Notes under the pieces: model-generated
What the model was told of the DNA's origin: nothing
The model's database searches: none
What the model saw: the letters and a program-made list of their open reading frames with translations, nothing else
In this document: positions 14,754-16,268 of the stretch, piece after piece
Layout: each line of letters starts with the position of its first letter
Position numbering within the stretch: the first letter of the stretch is position 1
Translations under genes and position numbers: made by a program
From: Flavobacteriales bacterium
GTDB taxonomy: Bacteria > Bacteroidota > Bacteroidia > DT-38
NCBI GenBank assembly: GCA_013214975.1
Contig: JABSPR010000328.1
Location: 1-16,268, forward strand
DNA length: 16,268 nt
Direction of reading: 5' to 3'

Positions 14754-15209
14754 TCAAGAGTATCGCTTAATTTCTTTATATATAAGGTCGTCTTCGAAAC
14801 CTTTCGATCTCAAGTATCTTATCATGGAGGTCTTTTCTTTCAATTCAATTTTCGTCTCATACTCCCAGCGTTTTGCAATTAACCGTTGTAAAGTGAACAG
14901 GTAATCCTCATCTTTAATCTCTTTGAATCCTTCGGCAATACACTGCTCAGAGACTCTTTTCTCAAGTAGTTTCTCCCTAATTTTTCTTCGACCCCAACTT
15001 TTCATTCGGAATTTTCCGCCAGCAAAAAGCTGTGCAAAGCGTAACTCATTCAGAAAGTTCTCCGAAATGAGTTCTGCAATTACAGCTTCAACAATATCTT
15101 TGTAATACCCTTTAGAATAAAGCATTTCGCGTACTTCACTTTGACACCTTTCTTGATATGCACAATATTTCATTGCGCGAAGTAAAGCTTCTTTAAAAGT
15201 ATATTCCAT
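14754..15209 (-). CDS. recX: RecX-family regulatory protein
   Basis: A 151-residue RecX-type protein, built of tandem three-helix repeats that bind RecA filaments and limit recombinase activity. The family signatures are ALLRAMKYCAYQERCQSEVR in the first repeat, then VIAELISENFLNELRFAQLF and GGKFRMKSWGRRKIREKL in the second. The second resembles the usual D/N-E-x-R-F-A and K-x-W-G-x-x-K-I pattern. The third repeat includes MIRYLRSKGFEDDLIYKEI, typical of RecX C-termini. The length is normal for the family. It lies 43 bases after RNase E/G and 36 bases before prfB on the same strand; RecA is not adjacent. Confidence 0.88.
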   Translation of the reverse strand: MEYTFKEALLRAMKYCAYQERCQSEVREMLYSKGYYKDIVEAVIAELISENFLNELRFAQLFAGGKFRMKSWGRRKIREKLLEKRVSEQCIAEGFKEIKDEDYLFTLQRLIAKRWEYETKIELKEKTSMIRYLRSKGFEDDLIYKEIKRYS

Positions 15210-15230
15210 CAGGAAAACAAAATACAGAAC

Positions 15231-15250
15231 TCCTTATTGAGAGATAAGGA
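15231..15250 (-). other. Stem-loop between rng and recX
   Basis: TCCTTAT and ATAAGGA form a perfect 7-base-pair stem with a 6-base loop in the 43-base gap after the rng stop. No run of U follows at once, so it is more likely an mRNA-processing or stability element than a terminator. It is AT-rich and might form weakly. Confidence 0.3.
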
Positions 15251-15252
15251 AA

Positions 15253-16268
15253 TCAAACTTTAACCTCATTTCCATCTCCATCAAAGAAATTATATTCAAT
15301 GACTTGATAAAACTTGATCGCTTTGATTTTAACCCTCTTTTTATATTCCCAGAACCATTTTTTCTGAATAGAAACAACACCTTTCTTTAAATACGCTTCT
15401 AAAAAAGGATGGACATGAATCGTAAGGGAAGACATTTTCTTGTCATCAAACAAATATTTGATCTTGGTCTCCAATTCATCCAAAAAAAGAACATTAGACT
15501 GAACTTCGCCCGTACCATCGCATGATGGACATTTATCAGAAACCTTAATATCCATTTCTGGCCTTACTCTTTGACGAGTAATCTGAATTAATCCGAATTT
15601 ACTTTGCGGTAAAATCTTATGCTTAGCTTTATCGTTAGCCATAGACTCACGCATCTTATCGAATAGCGCCTTTCTATTTGCAGCTACCATTAAGTCAATA
15701 AAATCGACTACAATGATCCCTCCCATATCACGCAAATCCAATTGCCTACCTATTTCTTCGGCTGCCTCTAAGTTTACCCGTAATGCATTCGTTTCTTGAT
15801 CAACTCCTGCATCACTTCTATAACCACTATTAACATCAATAACATGAAGGGCCTCTGTATGCTCTATTACTAAATAAGCACCAGATTTCATGGTAACCTC
15901 CTTACCAAACAGCTGTTTTATCTGCTTGTTAATTCCGAATTGATCAAATATTGCTTTATCCCCTTTGTAATGTTTTACCATAGATTCCTTTCCAGGAACT
16001 ATAGATTTAACATAACCCCTTATATTATCATACAGGTCTTTATTATCTATATGTACAGCATGGAAGCCCTCATTCAATGTATCTCTAAATACAGCAGAGG
16101 TAGCACTTACCTCACCTAATATTTTAGCAGGAAGCGTTTTGGTGCTAAGCTTATCAAAAGTCATTTGCCATCTATCAACAAGACTTTTAATGTCGTTATC
16201 TAGCTCTGCTACCATTTGATTTTCAGCAACAGTTCTTATAATTACACCAAAGTTTTTAGGCTTAATAC
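15253..16268 (-). CDS. rng: Ribonuclease E/G, C-terminal part (5' end outside window)
   Basis: An endoribonuclease of the RNase E/G family, which processes rRNA and starts mRNA decay by single-stranded cleavage near monophosphorylated 5' ends. The frame is open to the window edge: 337 residues are visible, including FGVIIRTVAENQ before the first ATG at 16215, so that ATG is not the start. The DNase I-like core has DMGGIIVVDFIDL, whose aspartates match the magnesium ligands. It continues with NRKALFDKMRESMANDKAKH and FGLIQITRQRVRPEM. The zinc-link motif follows as KCPSCDGTGEV. The protein ends about 90 residues after this, without a long RNase E-type scaffold, so it is closer to RNase G. It heads the recX-prfB-arsC gene series. 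Confidence 0.93.
   Translation of the reverse strand, partial: IKPKNFGVIIRTVAENQMVAELDNDIKSLVDRWQMTFDKLSTKTLPAKILGEVSATSAVFRDTLNEGFHAVHIDNKDLYDNIRGYVKSIVPGKESMVKHYKGDKAIFDQFGINKQIKQLFGKEVTMKSGAYLVIEHTEALHVIDVNSGYRSDAGVDQETNALRVNLEAAEEIGRQLDLRDMGGIIVVDFIDLMVAANRKALFDKMRESMANDKAKHKILPQSKFGLIQITRQRVRPEMDIKVSDKCPSCDGTGEVQSNVLFLDELETKIKYLFDDKKMSSLTIHVHPFLEAYLKKGVVSIQKKWFWEYKKRVKIKAIKFYQVIEYNFFDGDGNEVKV

Noticed and set aside
1..16268. CRISPR arrays, insertion sequences, phage genes, tRNA or rRNA genes
   Set aside because: I saw no regularly spaced repeats, transposase or integrase motifs, terminal repeats, or tRNA-like cloverleaf or CCA ends. The gene set is core metabolism and housekeeping.

Overview
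The window looks like chromosomal DNA of a member of the Bacteroidota, probably a Flavobacteriia-like lineage. It is AT-rich and densely packed. Most genes have A-rich leaders with no Shine-Dalgarno sequence. Several upstream regions carry the Bacteroidota-type promoter (TTTG or TTG, about 19 bases, then TAnnTTTG or a close variant). The gene content fits too: a GDP-mannose pyrophosphorylase without a C-terminal isomerase domain, a class I fumarase of about 534 residues, an MlaEF-type lipid transporter, and a UbiA-like protein lacking its first Asp motif. The lineage is inferred, not proven. Nothing points to a phage, plasmid, insertion sequence or CRISPR array, and I saw no rRNA or tRNA gene. 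No stretch over 300 bases lacks a gene; the longest gaps are 12922-13099 and 7943-8077.

Layout. 1-1445 (+): the 3' part of hemL, then a small SAM-dependent methyltransferase. 3046-1431 (-): a secreted or envelope glycine-rich protein followed by a UbiA-like membrane protein, converging on the methyltransferase gene with a 15-base overlap. 3142-6015 (+): gcvP, the glycine decarboxylase P-protein. 6377-6012 (-): a small exported protein with its own clear promoter; it overlaps the end of gcvP by 4 bases. 7942-6462 (-): mlaE and mlaF, overlapping by ATGA, with no mlaD beside them. 8078-8827 (+): a 44-residue candidate lipoprotein, too short for most gene callers, then a SprT-like metalloprotease. 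8910-11283 (+): a class I aminotransferase and mannose-1-phosphate guanylyltransferase. 12921-11317 (-): class I fumarase. 13100-13267 (+): an unrecognised 55-residue membrane protein with a good promoter. 16268-13270 (-): RNase E/G (5' end outside the window), recX, prfB and an ArsC-like protein, probably one transcription unit.

The clearest mechanistic feature is in prfB. Release factor 2 is split by an in-frame TGA after codon 21. The site has AGGAGG, three bases, then CTT TGA C, the classical autoregulatory +1 programmed frameshift. The full product is 364 residues, and a caller that ignores the shift would start it about 75 residues too late. Other points of interest are two small unannotated proteins with promoter-like sequences, perfect palindromes in two upstream regions (3083-3096 and 6434-6449), and a UbiA homologue that keeps only the second Asp-rich motif. 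Much of the window is otherwise ordinary core metabolism, and I did not find a convincing new multi-gene system.
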